From positions 124,001 through 188,000 of the forward strand of contig CAXXHN010000002.1 of NCBI GenBank assembly GCA_963663735.2: a stretch of 64,000 nt of DNA. The letters run 5' to 3'. Below, piece by piece: positions 61,877 through 64,000 of the stretch; the first letter of the stretch is position 1, and the number at the start of each line of letters is the position of its first letter. Made by a program: the position numbers and the translations under genes. This DNA is from G963663735 sp963663735 (GTDB lineage: Bacteria; Acidobacteriota; UBA6911; RPQK01; JAPXNP01). The notes below the pieces were generated by a model that ran no database searches, was not told the origin of the DNA, and was given only the letters and a program-made list of their open reading frames with translations.

Positions 61877-62458
61877 ATGGGTGAACTATCTGAATCACTA
61901 AAAAGAATTAGCCTGGGCAGTATTCTGGTTGTAGTTGGAATTATTTCAATTTTAACCTTGGGGATTTATTGGTACGTCTTTTCTGAGGAGCCATCCTCAA
62001 TATCCCGCAGTAATTCTGGGGGGGCTTTATCTGCCCCGGAGATGGTACGGAACCCTCTAACAGGGGATCTGCCCGATGAAGCTGCAAAACGAGGCCCAGA
62101 TGAGAGGACAGTTATAGTTGAGACTCCTTCCGCAGTCGGTGGCTTGGCTGATTCAACAGGGAACGGTTCCGGGGACATACCTGGTGGTGAGGCTGCATCA
62201 GGCCAATCTGCGAGTAACGCCGGTGCTTCAATAAAAACCGGAAATCTTTCCATACAGGTTGGAGCCTTCTCTAAAGCATCAGGCGCTGAGAAGCTTGCTG
62301 ATGAATTAGATAATAAAGGTTTTGCTTATTTGATAACTTCTACTGATGGCATGTACCGGGTGTTTGTTGGTAATTTCCCTTCCAAAGACGAGGCCGCGGA
62401 GACCTTGGCCAGGCTTAAGCAGTCAGGCTTTTCAGGTTTTGTCAGGGCAGTTCCTTGA
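61877..62458 (+). CDS. SPOR-domain membrane protein
   Basis: A 193-residue bitopic protein. A short cytoplasmic start is followed by one membrane helix (about residues 15-33), a Ser/Gly/Ala-rich periplasmic linker, and a C-terminal SPOR domain (about 118-193) with LSIQVGAFSKASGAEKLADEL and YRVFVGNFPSKDEAAETLARL. SPOR domains bind denuded glycan strands at the division septum, so a cell-division or cell-wall role is likely. The frame extends upstream to 61772, but the extra 35 residues are encoded by the heptamer repeat and look non-coding. The ribosome site is weak. Confidence 0.9.
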   Translation: MGELSESLKRISLGSILVVVGIISILTLGIYWYVFSEEPSSISRSNSGGALSAPEMVRNPLTGDLPDEAAKRGPDERTVIVETPSAVGGLADSTGNGSGDIPGGEAASGQSASNAGASIKTGNLSIQVGAFSKASGAEKLADELDNKGFAYLITSTDGMYRVFVGNFPSKDEAAETLARLKQSGFSGFVRAVP

Positions 62459-62537
62459 TTCCTGAAATTGGGTTATTAAGGAAATTCACTTTGTGATTTG
62501 CGGGCATGGGAAATTTTTCAGTTCAGGAGCATCGGAC

Positions 62538-62595
62538 AAACAATCCGCCTTTAGCCACGGAAAACGATTTCTGGCATGGCTTCGGCGGATTGTTT
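62538..62595. terminator. Long hairpin between convergent genes
   Basis: AAACAATCCGCC at 62538-62549 pairs exactly with GGCGGATTGTTT at 62584-62595. Inside, AGCCA can pair with TGGCT. It lies between the SPOR gene and tpx, which point at each other, and can end both transcripts; no long T tract follows. Confidence 0.6.
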
Positions 62596-62609
62596 CCGGG
62601 TGAAGAGTA

Positions 62610-63107
62610 TTACAGTGATTTAAGGACCGAATCGTAATCAGGTTCATCTGTTATTTCCGGCACAAGCTGAGAGTAAACCACTTTATTCTCAGGATTCAGA
62701 ACCAGGACTGCCCTGGCTGTCAGCCCGGCCAAAGGTCCTTCCGTGATCCCAATCCCGTACGCTTCAAGAAATTCAGGTGATCTGAAAGTCGAAAGCGTAA
62801 TAACGTTATCAAGCCCTTCTGCGGAGCAGAAACGAGATGCCGCGAAAGGCAGATCTGCTGAAATATTCAATACTACGACACCTTCCCTGGATCCGGCTTT
62901 TTGGTTGAATGCCCTGGCGGAAGCAGCGCAAACCGGAGTATCAAGGCTGGGTACAATGCTTAAGATTTTAGTTTTGCCCTTGAAACTGTCAAGATTGGCT
63001 GCTGCCAGGTCGGCAGTTGTCAGGGTAAAATCGGGAGCAGTGCTTCCCACAGAAGGAAGGGCACCGCTGATCTTTACTGGATTTCCCTGGAATGTAACGT
63101 TGCTCAT
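62610..63107 (-). CDS. tpx: Thiol peroxidase Tpx
   Basis: A thioredoxin-fold peroxidase that reduces lipid and hydrogen peroxides. The 165-residue protein starts MSNVTFQGNPVKISGALPSV as typical Tpx. The peroxidatic Cys is C60 in DTPVCAASARAFN, and the resolving Cys is C94 in SRFCSAEG, spaced as in E. coli Tpx. AAGGAGAG precedes the ATG. Fits with cydAB as an oxygen-defence element. Confidence 0.96.
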   Translation of the reverse strand: MSNVTFQGNPVKISGALPSVGSTAPDFTLTTADLAAANLDSFKGKTKILSIVPSLDTPVCAASARAFNQKAGSREGVVVLNISADLPFAASRFCSAEGLDNVITLSTFRSPEFLEAYGIGITEGPLAGLTARAVLVLNPENKVVYSQLVPEITDEPDYDSVLKSL

Positions 63108-63596
63108 TGATTCTCTCCTTAGCTATATGCAGGTTTTTAAAGAAATTATTTTCATAGTTAAACCATTGAAAAATGCGGATTATTAACTATCTTCAATCTT
63201 AATCTATGAAACATGTTAATTAAAAGTTTCAGAATCGAATAACAACTAAAGTAATAGTAGCGGAGTTTGCGATTTCGCAGGTTATGTCAAAAACCGATTT
63301 TTCTAGTTTTTGAATCAATATACGGGTCAGGGGCAGCAGAATCCAGGCCGCGAGTTTTCAACCCATGGCGGGAATCATCCGTGGCAGCAATTTCTTTTCA
63401 TATCATTGGGTTATCTTAGAATCTGGTGCAGTTGTCAAATAACAGGCTCTACAGGCCCAGTCATTTTGAGCGGCCAGGCCATATCTGGAGGAGAAGTTCT
63501 GTTCGGGAATGTATCGGTTGGTTCGGAAGGCTGATCCCGGTTTTTTTCTGCGCGAGATTGAAGCAGTCCCGATGGGATTTTTTCAGGAGGAGCGGT
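63108..63596. other. Intergenic region, no certain gene
   Basis: About 490 bases between the divergent tpx and the secreted-protein gene. The part near tpx is A/T rich and should hold its promoter. A 74-codon open frame (63310-63534) has no ribosome site and no family resemblance, although its end (VILSGQAISGGEVLFGNVS) looks vaguely protein-like; it might be a gene relic. No RNA gene recognised. Confidence 0.5.
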
Positions 63597-64000
63597 ATGA
63601 GATACAAATTAGTATTGATTTTTTTTATGGCTGTTTTAACGGCCCCATTGCATGGCCAGTTCAATGAAGCGGTGGAAACAAATTGGAATGGAGTTACATG
63701 CAGGCTGACAGCCAGCCAGCAGGATGATTTTCATCTCTATATCCAGGTTGTTTTTGAAAATTCCAACGGAGAAGAGATGAGTGCCGGGAAGGCCATCAGC
63801 TTCAAGGACATATATCTCATTAATCCTGAAACTGACGCCAAGGTTTTTGTTCTTCAGGATGCCGATGGGAAATATCTGGCAGGCCCTGTTTCGGATTTTA
63901 ATGAAGGCGGAAGGTGGTGGATTAATGTTCCATCCCAGGGGAAGAGGATACTCTGGGCGATGTTCCCCTGTGTAGCTGAAGGAACAGTCCTGGAGGTGGT
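63597..64000 (+). CDS. Secreted protein of unknown function, 3'-truncated
   Basis: A reading frame that runs off the right edge (134 codons visible). The ATG has a strong AGGAGG six bases upstream. The signal peptide MRYKLVLIFFMAVLTAPLHG is followed by Gln and a mature part with alternating strands (FHLYIQVVFENSNGEEMSAG, WWINVPSQGKRILWAMF). I do not recognise the family; the short strands suggest a beta-sandwich. It is a real gene by its start region and even codon use, but its function and length are unknown. Confidence 0.75.
   Translation, partial: MRYKLVLIFFMAVLTAPLHGQFNEAVETNWNGVTCRLTASQQDDFHLYIQVVFENSNGEEMSAGKAISFKDIYLINPETDAKVFVLQDADGKYLAGPVSDFNEGGRWWINVPSQGKRILWAMFPCVAEGTVLEV

Noticed and set aside
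63310..63534. 74-codon plus-strand frame before the last gene
   Set aside because: No ribosome site and no recognised domain; may be relic or non-coding, so kept only as a note on the intergenic region.

Overview
The window comes from the chromosome of a Gram-negative-type (two-membrane) bacterium. It carries genes for lipid A/Kdo/heptose inner-core assembly, an outer-membrane porin and an RND efflux pump. Base composition looks intermediate, and GTG and TTG starts are used regularly (rpsL, rpsC, rpsD, rfaE1). The mix of genes (GH172/DUF2961 protein, DPP-IV-like peptidase, HGSNAT-like acyltransferase, YIP1 protein, split heptose genes) would suit an Acidobacteriota/Aminicenantes-like lineage. 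That placement is inference; no marker was searched.

Layout. (1) 1-9.8 kb: the 3' part of an RND efflux permease with a DUF2892 membrane protein, an alginate-export-type porin, a sodium:solute symporter, an HGSNAT-like membrane acyltransferase, a TIGR00027-type methyltransferase and a Tat-exported P1-family peptidase. (2) 9.8-10.2 kb: RNase P RNA (rnpB) on the minus strand with its own promoter. (3) 10.5-21.5 kb: an ICMT-like methyltransferase, then LPS inner-core genes in two minus-strand blocks (rfaE1-rfaE2-waaC and waaA-lpxK-waaF). Between them lies a plus-strand oxidative pentose-phosphate set (tal-zwf-pgl). (4) 21.8-41.5 kb: one uninterrupted plus-strand str-S10-spc-alpha cluster (rpsL to rplQ, including fusA, tuf, secY, adk, map, infA, rpmJ and rpoA), closed by a strong terminator. 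rpsN (S14) is missing from its usual place between rplE and rpsH. (5) 41.5-56.4 kb: a YIP1 membrane protein, a DPP-IV-like peptidase, an ABC-2 exporter pair with a two-domain secreted hydrolase, a GH172-type protein, an ornithine-cyclodeaminase-like/aminotransferase pair, a secreted lactonase-fold protein and a secreted PHP phosphoesterase. (6) 56.5-64 kb: cytochrome bd oxidase (cydAB), an MFS/POT-like transporter, an M24 peptidase, a SPOR protein, thiol peroxidase, and the start of a secreted protein that runs off the end.

How the genes work together. The ribosomal cluster is the translation and transcription core. The LPS genes form ADP-heptose (RfaE1, RfaE2), finish the lipid A kinase step (LpxK), and attach Kdo (WaaA) and heptoses (WaaC, WaaF). 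Transaldolase lies among them and interconverts sedoheptulose 7-phosphate, the precursor of ADP-heptose. The accessory regions are rich in exported peptidases and hydrolases with uptake transporters, which suggests a life on peptides and glycans. cydAB and Tpx indicate low-oxygen or oxygen-exposed growth.

I found no CRISPR array, transposase, prophage or defence island, and no clear undescribed system. The most distinctive observations are a 7-bp repeat family at two distant intergenic sites, a 9-bp tandem repeat, the missing rpsN, and proteins with unusual tails or apparently dead domains.
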